Assembly: GCF_051401765.1 (NCBI RefSeq) | Contig: NW_027480450.1 | Span: 3,782,001 to 3,846,000, forward strand | Reading direction: 5' to 3' | Origin: Calliopsis andreniformis | Taxonomy: Eukaryota > Arthropoda > Insecta > Hymenoptera > Andrenidae | Length of the DNA stretch: 64,000 bases | Part shown: positions 40,401-54,309 of the stretch, piece after piece | Numbering within the stretch: position 1 is the stretch's first letter | How the letters are laid out: every line of letters begins with the position of its first letter | Position numbers and translations under genes: made by a program | Notes under the pieces: model-generated | The model's database searches: none | Told to the model about the DNA's origin: nothing | Seen by the model: the letters and a program-made list of their open reading frames with translations, nothing else

Positions 40401-41536
40401 CAATACTCAATCCACAATCGTCAATCCTCAATCCCCAATCATCAATCTTCAATCCTCAATCCTCAATCATCAATCCTCAATCCTCAACCTTCAATGCTCA
40501 ATACTCAATCCTCAATCCTCAATCCTCAATCCTCAGTCCTCAAACCTCAATCCTGAATCCTCAATCTTCAATCCTCAATACTCAATCTTCAATCCTCAAT
40601 CCTCAAATCTCAATCCTCAATCCTCAATCCTCAATCGTCAATCTTCAATCCTTGATCCTCAATCCTCAATCCTCAATCCTCAATCCTCAACCCTCATTCT
40701 TCAATCCTCAATACCAAATCCTCAATCTTCTATCCTCAATCCTCAATCCTCAGTCCTCAATCCTCAGTCCTCAAACCTCAATTCTGTACCCTCAATCCTG
40801 AATCCTCAATCTTCAGCCCTCAGTCCTCAGCAATCAACTGTCGATCCTCAGTCCTCATTAGAATATCCTCAAGTCACAGTTTTCAATACTCAATCCCCAT
40901 TCTTCAATCTTCAAATCTAAATCCACAAACATCAATTCTCATCACTCAACCCTCAACACTCAATCCTCAATCTTCAGTCATCAATCCTCAATCCTCAATG
41001 TTGAATCCTCAATACTCAATCTTCAATACTCAATCCTCAATTGTCAATCCTCAATACTCAATCCACAATCGTCAATCCTCAATCCCCAAACATCAATCTT
41101 CAATCCTCAATCCTCAATCCTCAATCCTCAATCCTCAATCTTCAATCCCCAATACTCAATCTTCAACCCTCAATCCTCAATCGTCAATCCTCAATCCTGA
41201 ATGCTCAATCCTCAATCTTCAATCCTCAATACTCAATCTGCAATCCTCAATCCTTAATCCTCAATCCCCAATCCTCAACCTTCAATCCTCAATACTCAAT
41301 CCTCAACCCTCAATCCTCAATCCTCAGTCCTCAAACCTCAATCCTGAATCCTCAATCTTCAATCCTCAATACTCAATCTTCAATCCTCAACCCTCAAATC
41401 TCAATCCTCAATCCTCAATCGTCAATCTTCAATCCTTGATCCTCAATCCTCAATCCTCAATCCTCAATCTTCAATCCTCAATCCTCAATCCTCAATACTC
41501 AACCATCAATCCTCAAATCTCAATACTCAATAGAAT

Positions 41537-41554
41537 ATCCTGAGTTCTCAGGAT
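41537..41554. repeat. 18-bp perfect dyad, U3 first copy
   Basis: Same dyad and flanks as in U1 and U2. Confidence 0.88.
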
Positions 41555-43169
41555 TCAATACTCAAACCTCAATCCTCAACCCTCAGCCCTCATTCCCAAT
41601 CCTCAACCCTCAATCCGTAATCCTCTATATTCAATCCTCAATACTCAATCTTCAATCCTCAATCCTCAAGCCTCAATCCTCAATCCTCAATCCTCAGTCA
41701 TCAATCATCAATATTCAATACTCAATCGTCAATCCTCAGTCCTCAATCCTCAATCCTCAACCTCATTCCTCAAACCTCAACCCTCAACCCTCAGTCCTCA
41801 TCCTCAATTCTCAATTCTCAATTCTCAACACTCAATCATCAATCCTCAATCCTCAATCCTCAATCCTCAATCATCAATCCTCAACCTTCAATACTCAACC
41901 ATCAATCTTCAATCCTCAATCTTCAATCCTCAATACTCAATCTTCAATCCTCAATCCTCTATCCTCAATCCTCAATACTCTATCATCAGTCATGAATACT
42001 CAATCTTCAATACTCAATCCTCAATCCTCAATCCTCAATCCTCAATTCTCAATCCTCAAGCTTCAATCCTCATTCCTCAAACCTCAATCCTCAACCCTCA
42101 GTCCTCACACTCAAATCTCAATTCTCAATCCTCAATCCTCAATCCTCAATCTTCAATCCTCAATAATCAATCTCCAATCCTAGATACTCAATCCCCAATC
42201 CTGAATCCTTAATCCTCAATCTTCAATCCTCAATCCCCCGTCCTCAATCTACAATCCTCAATGCTCAATCCTCAATCCTCAATCCTCAGTCCTCAATCCT
42301 CAATCCTCAGTCATGAATACTCAATCTTCAATACTCAGTCCTCAATCCTCAATCCTCAATTCTCAATCCTCAAGCCTCAATCCCCATTCCTCAAACCTCA
42401 ATCCTCAACCCAAATTCCTCACCCTCAATTCTCAATTCTCAATCCTCAATCCTCAATCCTCAATCTTCAATCCTCAATAATCAATCTCCAATCCTAGATA
42501 CTCAATCCCCAATCCTCAATCCTTAATCCCCAATCTTCAATCCTCAATCCCCGGTCCTCAATCTACAATCCTCAATGATCAATCCTCAATCATCAAGCCT
42601 CAGTCCTCAATCCTCAATCCTCAATCCTCAATCCTCAGACCTCAATCCTCAACCCTCAATACTCATTCCTCAATCTTCAATCATCAATACTCAATCTTCA
42701 ATCCTCAATCCTCAATCCTCAATCCTCAATATTCAACACACAACCCTCAACCATCAATCCTCAATACTCAATCCTCAATCTTCAATCCTCAATACTCAAT
42801 CTTCAATCCTCAATCCTCAATCCTGAATCCTCAATCCTCAATCCTCAATCTTCAATCCCCAATACTCAATCTGCAATCCTCAATCCTCAATCCTCAATCC
42901 CCAATCCTCAACCTTCAATCCTCAATACTCAATCCTCAACCCTCAATCCTCAATCCTCAGTCCTCAAACCTCAATCCTGAATCCTCAATCTTCAATCCTC
43001 AATACTCAATCTTCAATCCTCAGCCCTCAAATCTCAATCCTCAATCCTCAATCGTCAATCTTCAATCCTTGATCCTCAATCCTCAATCCTCAATCATCAA
43101 TCCTCAATCCTCAATCCTCAATCCTCAATACTCAACCATCAATCCTCAAATCTCAATACTCAATAGAAT

Positions 43170-43187
43170 ATCCTGAGTTCTCAGGAT
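43170..43187. repeat. 18-bp perfect dyad, U3 second copy
   Basis: 1,633 bp after the first U3 dyad. Confidence 0.88.
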
Positions 43188-46100
43188 TCAATACTCAAAC
43201 CTCAATCCTCAACCCTCAGCCCTCATTCCCAATCCTCAACCCTCAATCCGTAATCCTCTATATTCAATCCTCAATACTCAATCTTCAATCCTCAATCCTC
43301 AAGCCTCAATCCTCAATCCTCAATCCTCAGTCATCAATCATCAATATTCAATACTCAATCGTCAATCCTCAGTCCTCAATCCTCAATCCTCAACCTCATT
43401 CCTCAAACCTCAATCCTCAACCCTCAGTCCTCATCCTCAATTCTCAATTCTCAATTCTCAACACTCAATCATCAATCCTCAATCCTCAATCCTCAATCCT
43501 CAATCATCAATCCTCAACCTTCAATACTCAACCATCAATCTTCAATCCTCAATCTTCAATCCTCAATACTCAATCTTCAATCCTCAATCCTCTATCCTCA
43601 ATCCTCAATACTCTATCATCAGTCATGAATACTCAATCTTCAATACTCAATCCTCAATCCTCAATCCTCAATCCTCAATTCTCAATCCTCAAGCTTCAAT
43701 CCTCATTCCTCAAACCTCAATCCTCAACCCTCAGTCCTCACACTCAAATCTCAATTCTCAATCCTCAATCCTCAATCCTCAATCTTGAATCCTCAATAAT
43801 CAAACTCCAATCCTAGATCCTCAATCCCCAATCCTCAATCCTTAACCCTCAATCTTCAATCCTCAATCCCCAGTCCTCAATCTTCAATCCTCAATGCTCA
43901 ATCCTCAATCCGCAAGCCTCAGTCCTCAATCCTCAATTCTCAATCCTCAGTCATGAATACTCAATCTTCAATACTCAGTCCTCAATCCGCAATCCTCAAT
44001 TCTCAATCCTCAAGCCTCAATCCTCATTCCTCAAACCTCAATCCTCAACCCAAAGTCCTCACCCTCAATTCTCAATTCTCGATCCTCAATCCTCAATCCT
44101 CAATCTTCAATCCTCAATAATCAATCTCCAATACTAGATACTCAATCCCCAACCCTCAATCTTTAATCCTCAATCTTCAATCCTCAATCCCCGGTCCTCA
44201 ATCTACAATCCTCAATGCTCAATCCTCAATCCTCAATCCTCAGTCCTCAATCCTCAATCCTCAATCCTCAAACCTCAACCATCAACCGTCAGTCCTCGAC
44301 CTCAATGCTTAACCCTCAATCCTCAATCCTCAATCTTCAATCATCAATACTCAATCATCAATCCTCAATCCTCAATTCTCAATCCTCAATCCTCAATCCC
44401 CAATGTTCAACACACAACCCGCAACCATCAATCCTCAATAGTCAACCATCAATCCTCAATTCTCAATACTTAATAGAATATCCTGAATTCTCATGGTTCA
44501 ATACTCAATCCACAATATTCAATAATCAAATCTCAATCCTCAAACATCAATCCTTAACACTCAATCCACAAAACTCAGTCCTCTCTCTTCAATCCTCCAT
44601 CCTCAATCCTCAATCCTCAAGCGTCAATCCTCAATCCTCAATCGTCAACTCCCAATCCTCAGTCCTCAAACCTCAATCCCGAATACTCAATCCTGAATCC
44701 TCAACCTTCAGCCCTCAATACTCAATCATCAATCTTCAATCCTCAATTCTCAATCCTCAATCCTCAACCCTCATTCTTCAATCCTCAGTACCAAATCCTC
44801 AATCTTCAATCCTCAATCCTCAATTGTCAATCTTCAATCCTGAATACTCAATCTTCAATCCTCAGTCCTCAATCCTCAATCCTCAACCCTCATTCTTCAA
44901 TCCTCAATACCAAATCCTCAATCTTCAATCCTCAATCCTCAATCCTCAATCCTCAATCGTCAGTCCTCAAACCTCAATTCTGTACCCTCAATCCTGAATC
45001 CTCAATCTTCAGCCCTCAGTCCTCAGCAATCAACTGTCGATCCTCAGTCCTCATTAGAATATCCTCAATTCACAGTTTTCAATACTCAATCCCCATTCTT
45101 CAATCTTCAAATCTAAATCCACAAACATCAATTCTCATCACTCAACCGTCAACACTCAATCCTCAATCTTCAGTCAACAATCCTCAATCCTCAATGTTGA
45201 ATCCTCAATACTCAATCTTCAATCCTCAATCCTCAAATGTCAATCCTCAATACTCAATCCACAATCGTCAATCCTCAATCCCCAATCATCAATCTTCAAT
45301 CCTCAATCCTCAATCATCAATCCTCAATCCTCAACCTTCAATGCTCAATACTCAATCCTCAATCCTCAATCCTCAATCCTCAGTCCTCAAACCTCAATCC
45401 TGAATCCTCAATCTTCAATCCTCAATACTCAATCTTCAATCCTCAATCCTCAAATCTCAATCCTCAATCCTCAATCCTCAATCGTCAATCTTCAATCCTT
45501 GATCCTCAATCCTCAATCCTCAATCCTCAATCCTCAACCCTCATTCTTCAATCCTCAATACCAAATCCTCAATCTTCTATCCTCAATCCTCAATCCTCAG
45601 TCCTCAATCCTCAGTCCTCAAACCTCAATTCTGTACCCTCAATCCTGAATCCTCAATCTTCAGCCCTCAGTCCTCAGCAATCAACTGTCGATCCTCAGTC
45701 CTCATTAGAATATCCTCAAGTCACAGTTTTCAATACTCAATCCCCATTCTTCAATCTTCAAATCTAAATCCACAAACATCAATTCTCATCACTCAACCCT
45801 CAACACTCAATCCTCAATCTTCAGTCATCAATCCTCAATCCTCAATGTTGAATCCTCAATACTCAATCTTCAATACTCAATCCTCAATTGTCAATCCTCA
45901 ATACTCAATCCACAATCGTCAATCCTCAATCCCCAAACATCAATCTTCAATCCTCAATCCTCAATCCTCAATCCTCAATCCTCAATCTTCAATCCCCAAT
46001 ACTCAATCTTCAACCCTCAATCCTCAATCGTCAATCCTCAATCCTGAATGCTCAATCCTCAATCTTCAATCCTCAATACTCAATCTGCAATCCTCAATCC

Positions 46101-46383
46101 TTAATCCTCAATCCCCAATCCTCAACCTTCAATCCTCAATACTCAATCCTCAACCCTCAATCCTCAATCCTCAGTCCTCAAACCTCAATCCTGAATCCTC
46201 AATCTTCAATCCTCAATACTCAATCTTCAATCCTCAACCCTCAAATCTCAATCCTCAATCCTCAATCGTCAATCTTCAATCCTTGATCCTCAATCCTCAA
46301 TCCTCAATCCTCAATCTTCAATCCTCAATCCTCAATCCTCAATACTCAACCATCAATCCTCAAATCTCAATACTCAATAGAAT

Positions 46384-46401
46384 ATCCTGAGTTCTCAGGA
46401 T
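46384..46401. repeat. 18-bp perfect dyad, U4 first copy
   Basis: Same dyad, 4,847 bp after the U3 copy. Confidence 0.88.
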
Positions 46402-48016
46402 TCAATACTCAAACCTCAATCCTCAACCCTCAGCCCTCATTCCCAATCCTCAACCCTCAATCCGTAATCCTCTATATTCAATCCTCAATACTCAATCTTC
46501 AATCCTCAATCCTCAAGCCTCAATCCTCAATCCTCAATCCTCAGTCATCAATCATCAATATTCAATACTCAATCGTCAATCCTCAGTCCTCAATCCTCAA
46601 TCCTCAACCTCATTCCTCAAACCTCAACCCTCAACCCTCAGTCCTCATCCTCAATTCTCAATTCTCAATTCTCAACACTCAATCATCAATCCTCAATCCT
46701 CAATCCTCAATCCTCAATCATCAATCCTCAACCTTCAATACTCAACCATCAATCTTCAATCCTCAATCTTCAATCCTCAATACTCAATCTTCAATCCTCA
46801 ATCCTCTATCCTCAATCCTCAATACTCTATCATCAGTCATGAATACTCAATCTTCAATACTCAATCCTCAATCCTCAATCCTCAATCCTCAATTCTCAAT
46901 CCTCAAGCTTCAATCCTCATTCCTCAAACCTCAATCCTCAACCCTCAGTCCTCACACTCAAATCTCAATTCTCAATCCTCAATCCTCAATCCTCAATCTT
47001 CAATCCTCAATAATCAATCTCCAATCCTAGATACTCAATCCCCAATCCTGAATCCTTAATCCTCAATCTTCAATCCTCAATCCCCCGTCCTCAATCTACA
47101 ATCCTCAATGCTCAATCCTCAATCCTCAATCCTCAGTCCTCAATCCTCAATCCTCAGTCATGAATACTCAATCTTCAATACTCAGTCCTCAATCCTCAAT
47201 CCTCAATTCTCAATCCTCAAGCCTCAATCCCCATTCCTCAAACCTCAATCCTCAACCCAAATTCCTCACCCTCAATTCTCAATTCTCAATCCTCAATCCT
47301 CAATCCTCAATCTTCAATCCTCAATAATCAATCTCCAATCCTAGATACTCAATCCCCAATCCTCAATCCTTAATCCCCAATCTTCAATCCTCAATCCCCG
47401 GTCCTCAATCTACAATCCTCAATGATCAATCCTCAATCATCAAGCCTCAGTCCTCAATCCTCAATCCTCAATCCTCAATCCTCAGACCTCAATCCTCAAC
47501 CCTCAATACTCATTCCTCAATCTTCAATCATCAATACTCAATCTTCAATCCTCAATCCTCAATCCTCAATCCTCAATATTCAACACACAACCCTCAACCA
47601 TCAATCCTCAATACTCAATCCTCAATCTTCAATCCTCAATACTCAATCTTCAATCCTCAATCCTCAATCCTCAATCCTCAATCCTCAATCCTCAATCTTC
47701 AATCCCCAATACTCAATCTGCAATCCTCAATCCTCAATCCTCAATCCCCAATCCTCAACCTTCAATCCTCAATACTCAATCCTCAACCCTCAATCCTCAA
47801 TCCTCAGTCCTCAAACCTCAATCCTGAATCCTCAATCTTCAATCCTCAATACTCAATCTTCAATCCTCAGCCCTCAAATCTCAATCCTCAATCCTCAATC
47901 GTCAATCTTCAATCCTTGATCCTCAATCCTCAATCCTCAATCATCAATCCTCAATCCTCAATCCTCAATCCTCAATACTCAACCATCAATCCTCAAATCT
48001 CAATACTCAATAGAAT

Positions 48017-48034
48017 ATCCTGAGTTCTCAGGAT
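48017..48034. repeat. 18-bp perfect dyad, U4 second copy
   Basis: 1,633 bp after the first U4 dyad. Confidence 0.88.
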
Positions 48035-51000
48035 TCAATACTCAAACCTCAATCCTCAACCCTCAGCCCTCATTCCCAATCCTCAACCCTCAATCCGTAA
48101 TCCTCTATATTCAATCCTCAATACTCAATCTTCAATCCTCAATCCTCAAGCCTCAATCCTCAATCCTCAATCCTCAGTCATCAATCATCAATATTCAATA
48201 CTCAATCGTCAATCCTCAGTCCTCAATCCTCAATCCTCAACCTCATTCCTCAAACCTCAATCCTCAACCCTCAGTCCTCATCCTCAATTCTCAATTCTCA
48301 ATTCTCAACACTCAATCATCAATCCTCAATCCTCAATCCTCAATCCTCAATCATCAATCCTCAACCTTCAATACTCAACCATCAATCTTCAATCCTCAAT
48401 CTTCAATCCTCAATACTCAATCTTCAATCCTCAATCCTCTATCCTCAATCCTCAATACTCTATCATCAGTCATGAATACTCAATCTTCAATACTCAATCC
48501 TCAATCCTCAATCCTCAATCCTCAATTCTCAATCCTCAAGCTTCAATCCTCATTCCTCAAACCTCAATCCTCAACCCTCAGTCCTCACACTCAAATCTCA
48601 ATTCTCAATCCTCAATCCTCAATCCTCAATCTTGAATCCTCAATAATCAAACTCCAATCCTAGATCCTCAATCCCCAATCCTCAATCCTTAACCCTCAAT
48701 CTTCAATCCTCAATCCCCAGTCCTCAATCTTCAATCCTCAATGCTCAATCCTCAATCCGCAAGCCTCAGTCCTCAATCCTCAATTCTCAATCCTCAAACC
48801 TCAATCCTCAACCGTCAGTCCCCGTCCTCAATCCTCAACCCTCAATACTCAATCCTCAATCTTCAATCATCAATACACAACCTTCAATCCTCAATACTCA
48901 AACCTCAATCCTCAATCCTCAATATTCAACACACAACCCTCAACCATCAATACTCAATACTCAATCCTCAATCTTCAATCCTCAATACTCAGTCTTCAAT
49001 CCTCAATCCTCAATCCTCAACCCTCAGTCCTCAATCCTCAATCCTCAATACTCAACCCTCAATCCTCAATCCTCAACCCTCAATCCTCAATCATCAAACC
49101 TCAATCTTCAGTACTCAATCCTCAATCCTCAATACGCAATCCTCAATACACAACCATCAATTCTCAATTCTCAATACTGACTAGAATATCCCGAATTCTC
49201 AGGATTCAATACTCTAACCTCAATCCTCAACGCTCAGAACTCATCCTTCATCCTCAATCCTCAATCTTCAATCCTCAATTTTCAATCCTCAATACTCAAT
49301 CTTCAATCCTCAATCCTCAATCCTCAATCCTCAATCCTCAATCCTCAGTCATGAATACTCAATCTTCAATACTCAGTCCTCAATCCGCAATCCTCAATTC
49401 TCAATCCTCAAGCCTCAATCCTCATTCCTCAAACCTCAATCCTCAACCCAAAGTCCTCACCCTCAATTCTCAATTCTCGATCCTCAATCCTCAATCCTCA
49501 ATCTTCAATCCTCAATAATCAATCTCCAATACTAGATACTCAATCCCCAACCCTCAATCTTTAATCCTCAATCTTCAATCCTCAATCCCCGGTCCTCAAT
49601 CTACAATCCTCAATGCTCAATCCTCAATCCTCAATCCTCAGTCCTCAATCCTCAATCCTCAATCCTCAAACCTCAACCATCAACCGTCAGTCCTCGTCCT
49701 CAATGCTTAACCCTCAATCCTCAATCCTCAATCTTCAATCATCAATACTCAATCATCAATCCTCAATCCTCAATTCTCAATCCTCAATCCTCAATCCCCA
49801 ATGTTCAACACACAACCCGCAACCATCAATCCTCAATAGTCAACCATCAATCCTCAATTCTCAATACTTAATAGAATATCCTGAATTCTCATGGTTCAAT
49901 ACTCAATCCACAATATTCAATAATCAAATCTCAATCCTCAAACATCAATCCTTAACACTCAATCCACAAAACTCAGTCCTCTCTCTTCAATCCTCCATCC
50001 TCAATCCTCAATCCTCAAGCGTCAATCCTCAATCCTCAATCGTCAACTCCCAATCCTCAGTCCTCAAACCTCAATCCCGAATACTCAATCCTGAATCCTC
50101 AACCTTCAGCCCTCAATACTCAATCATCAATCTTCAATCCTCAATTCTCAATCCTCAATCCTCAACCCTCATTCTTCAATCCTCAATACCAAATCCTCAA
50201 TCTTCAATCCTCAATCCTCAATTGTCAATCTTCAATCCTGAATACTCAATCTTCAATCCTCAGTCCTCAATCCTCAATCCTCAACCCTCATTCTTCAATC
50301 CTCAATACCAAATCCTCAATCTTCAATCCTCAATCCTCAATCCTCAATCCTCAATCGTCAGTCCTCAAACCTCAATTCTGTACCCTCAATCCTGAATCCT
50401 CAATCTTCAGCCCTCAGTCCTCAGCAATCAACTGTCGATCCTCAGTCCTCATTAGAATATCCTCAATTCACAGTTTTCAATACTCAATCCCCATTCTTCA
50501 ATCTTCAAATCTAAATCCACAAACATCAATTCTCATCACTCAACCGTCAACACTCAATCCTCAATCTTCAGTCAACAATCCTCAATCCTCAATGTTGAAT
50601 CCTCAATACTCAATCTTCAATCCTCAATCCTCAAATGTCAATCCTCAATACTCAATCCACAATCGTCAATCCTCAATCCCCAATCATCAATCTTCAATCC
50701 TCAATCCTCAATCATCAATCCTCAATCCTCAACCTTCAATGCTCAATACTCAATCCTCAATCCTCAATCCTCAATCCTCAGTCCTCAAACCTCAATCCTG
50801 AATCCTCAATCTTCAATCCTCAATACTCAATCTTCAATCCTCAATCCTCAAATCTCAATCCTCAATCCTCAATCCTCAATCGTCAATCTTCAATCCTTGA
50901 TCCTCAATCCTCAATCCTCAATCCTCAATCCTCAACCCTCATTCTTCAATCCTCAATACCAAATCCTCAATCTTCTATCCTCAATCCTCAATCCTCAGTC

Positions 51001-51781
51001 CTCAATCCTCAGTCCTCAAACCTCAATTCTGTACCCTCAATCCTGAATCCTCAATCTTCAGCCCTCAGTCCTCAGCAATCAACTGTCGATCCTCAGTCCT
51101 CATTAGAATATCCTCAAGTCACAGTTTTCAATACTCAATCCCCATTCTTCAATCTTCAAATCTAAATCCACAAACATCAATTCTCATCACTCAACCCTCA
51201 ACACTCAATCCTCAATCTTCAGTCATCAATCCTCAATCCTCAATGTTGAATCCTCAATACTCAATCTTCAATACTCAATCCTCAATTGTCAATCCTCAAT
51301 ACTCAATCCACAATCGTCAATCCTCAATCCCCAAACATCAATCTTCAATCCTCAATCCTCAATCCTCAATCCTCAATCCTCAATCTTCAATCCCCAATAC
51401 TCAATCTTCAACCCTCAATCCTCAATCGTCAATCCTCAATCCTGAATGCTCAATCCTCAATCTTCAATCCTCAATACTCAATCTGCAATCCTCAATCCTT
51501 AATCCCTAATCCCCAATCCTCAACCTTCAATCCTCAATACTCAATCCTCAACCCTCAATCCTCAATCCTCAGTCCTCAAACCTCAATCCTGAATCCTCAA
51601 TCTTCAATCCTCAATACTCAATCTTCAATCCTCAACCCTCAAATCTCAATCCTCAATCCTCAATCGTCAATCTTCAATCCTTGATCCTCAATCCTCAATC
51701 CTCAATCCTCAATCTTCAATCCTCAATCCTCAATCCTCAATACTCAACCATCAATCCTCAAATCTCAATACTCAATAGAAT

Positions 51782-51799
51782 ATCCTGAGTTCTCAGGAT
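51782..51799. repeat. 18-bp perfect dyad, U5 first copy
   Basis: Same dyad, 5,398 bp after the U4 copy. Confidence 0.88.
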
Positions 51800-53414
51800 T
51801 CAATACTCAAACCTCAATCCTCAACCCTCAGCCCTCATTCCCAATCCTCAACCCTCAATCCGTAATCCTCTATATTCAATCCTCAATACTCAATCTTCAA
51901 TCCTCAATCCTCAAGCCTCAATCCTCAATCCTCAATCCTCAGTCATCAATCATCAATATTCAATACTCAATCGTCAATCCTCAGTCCTCAATCCTCAATC
52001 CTCAACCTCATTCCTCAAACCTCAACCCTCAACCCTCAGTCCTCATCCTCAATTCTCAATTCTCAATTCTCAACACTCAATCATCAATCCTCAATCCTCA
52101 ATCCTCAATCCTCTATCATCAATCCTCAACCTTCAATACTCAACCATCAATCTTCAATCCTCAATCTTCAATCCTCAATACTCAATCTTCAATCCTCAAT
52201 CCTCTATCCTCAATCCTCAATACTCTATCATCAGTCATGAATACTCAATCTTCAATACTCAATCCTCAATCCTCAATCCTCAATCCTCAATTCTCAATCC
52301 TCAAGCTTCAATCCTCATTCCTCAAACCTCAATCCTCAACCCTCAGTCCTCACACTCAAATCTCAATTCTCAATCCTCAATCCTCAATCCTCAATCTTCA
52401 ATCCTCAATAATCAATCTCCAATCCTAGATACTCAATCCCCAATCCTGAATCCTTAATCCTCAATCTTCAATCCTCAATCCCCCGTCCTCAATCTACAAT
52501 CCTCAATGCTCAATCCTCAATCCTCAATCCTCAGTCCTCAATCCTCAATCCTCAGTCATGAATACTCAATCTTCAATACTCAGTCCTCAATCCTCAATCC
52601 TCAATTCTCAATCCTCAAGCCTCAATCCCCATTCCTCAAACCTCAATCCTCAACCCAAATTCCTCACCCTCAATTCTCAATTCTCAATCCTCAATCCTCA
52701 ATCCTCAATCTTCAATCCTCAATAATCAATCTCCAATCCTAGATACTCAATCCCCAATCCTCAATCCTTAATCCCCAATCTTCAATCCTCAATCCCCGGT
52801 CCTCAATCTACAATCCTCAATGATCAATCCTCAATCATCAAGCCTCAGTCCTCAATCCTCAATCCTCAATCCTCAATCCTCAGACCTCAATCCTCAACCC
52901 TCAATACTCATTCCTCAATCTTCAATCATCAATACTCAATCTTCAATCCTCAATCCTCAATCCTCAATCCTCAATATTCAACACACAACCCTCAACCATC
53001 AATCCTCAATACTCAATCCTCAATCTTCAATCCTCAATACTCAATCTTCAATCCTCAATCCTCAATCCTCAATCCTCAATCCTCAATCCTCAATCTTCAA
53101 TCCCCAATACTCAATCTGCAATCCTCAATCCTCAATCCTCAATCCCCAATCCTCAACCTTCAATCCTCAATACTCAATCCTCAACCCTCAATCCTCAATC
53201 CTCAGTCCTCAAACCTCAATCCTGAATCCTCAATCTTCAATCCTCAATACTCAATCTTCAATCCTCAGCCCTCAAATCTCAATCCTCAATCCTCAATCGT
53301 CAATCTTCAATCCTTGATCCTCAATCCTCAATCCTCAATCATCAATCCTCAATCCTCAATCCTCAATCCTCAATACTCAACCATCAATCCTCAAATCTCA
53401 ATACTCAATAGAAT

Positions 53415-53432
53415 ATCCTGAGTTCTCAGGAT
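53415..53432. repeat. 18-bp perfect dyad, U5 second copy
   Basis: 1,633 bp after the first U5 dyad; last zone III copy. Confidence 0.88.
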
Positions 53433-54293
53433 TCAATACTCAAACCTCAATCCTCAACCCTCAGCCCTCATTCCCAATCCTCAACCCTCAATCCGTAATC
53501 CTCTATATTCAATCCTCAATACTCAATCTTCAATCCTCAATCCTCAAGCCTCAATCCTCAATCCTCAATCCTCAGTCATCAATCATCAATATTCAATACT
53601 CAATCGTCAATCCTCAGTCCTCAATCCTCAATCCTCAACCTCATTCCTCAAACCTCAATCCTCAACCCTCAGTCCTCATCCTCAATTCTCAATTCTCAAT
53701 TCTCAACACTCAATCATCAATCCTCAATCCTCAATCCTCAATCCTCAATCATCAATCCTCAACCTTCAATACTCAACCATCAATCTTCAATCCTCAATCT
53801 TCAATCCTCAATACTCAATCTTCAATCCTCAATCCTCTATCCTCAATCCTCAATACTCTATCATCAGTCATGAATACTCAATCTTCAATACTCAATCCTC
53901 AATCCTCAATCCTCAATCCTCAATTCTCAATCCTCAAGCTTCAATCCTCATTCCTCAAACCTCAATCCTCAACCCTCAGTCCTCACACTCAAATCTCAAT
54001 TCTCAATCCTCAATCCTCAATCCTCAATCTTCAATCCTCAATAATCAATCTCCAATCCTAGATACTCAATCCCCAATCCTGAATCCTTAATCCTCAATCT
54101 TCAATCCTCAATCCCCCGTCCTCAATCTACAATCCTCAATGCTCAATCCTCAATCCTCAATCCTCAGTCCTCAATCCTCAATCCTCAGTCATGAATACTC
54201 AATCTTCAATACTCAGTCCTCAATCCTCAATCCTCAATTCTCAATCCTCAATACTCAACGATCAATCCTCAATTCTCAATACTCAATAGAATA

Positions 54294-54309
54294 TCCTGAG
54301 TTCTCAGGA
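54294..54309. repeat. Shortened dyad (7-bp arms) at start of zone IV
   Basis: TCCTGAGTTCTCAGGA. The outer pair is lost because the base after GGA is A, not T. It sits about 45 bp right of the zone III/IV junction. Confidence 0.8.

Larger units (their letters stand above)
39275..44121. repeat. Zone III higher-order unit U3 (4,847 bp, two internal deletions)
   Basis: Bounded by CAATCTCCAATACTAGATAC at 39275 and 44122. Compared with U2 it lacks about 3.3 kb, with the join just left of 43787 (CAATCTTGAATCC), a join shared with U4. It also lacks 551 bp that U4 retains, with the join near 43948. The head is 77 bp shorter and one heptamer is missing before 43625. The dyads are at 41537 and 43170. 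Confidence 0.9.
44122..49519. repeat. Zone III higher-order unit U4 (5,398 bp, one internal deletion)
   Basis: Bounded by the same string at 44122 and 49520. The spacing from 48472 to 48741 is 269 bp, while the matching anchors in U2 (34905 and 38496) are 3,591 bp apart, so 3,322 bp is missing, with the join just left of 48634. With the 77-bp shorter head and one lost heptamer this accounts exactly for the 3,406-bp difference from U2. The dyads are at 46384 and 48017. Confidence 0.92.
49520..54247. repeat. Zone III higher-order unit U5 (right-truncated)
   Basis: Follows U4 at offset 5,398 through its first inner copies. Near 53870-54247 it resembles the first inner copy (24461-24838 of U1) and does not show the deletion join of U3 and U4, as if a further 1.63-kb inner step had begun. 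It stops at about 54247, where the zone IV repeat starts. The dyads are at 51782 and 53415. Confidence 0.88.
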
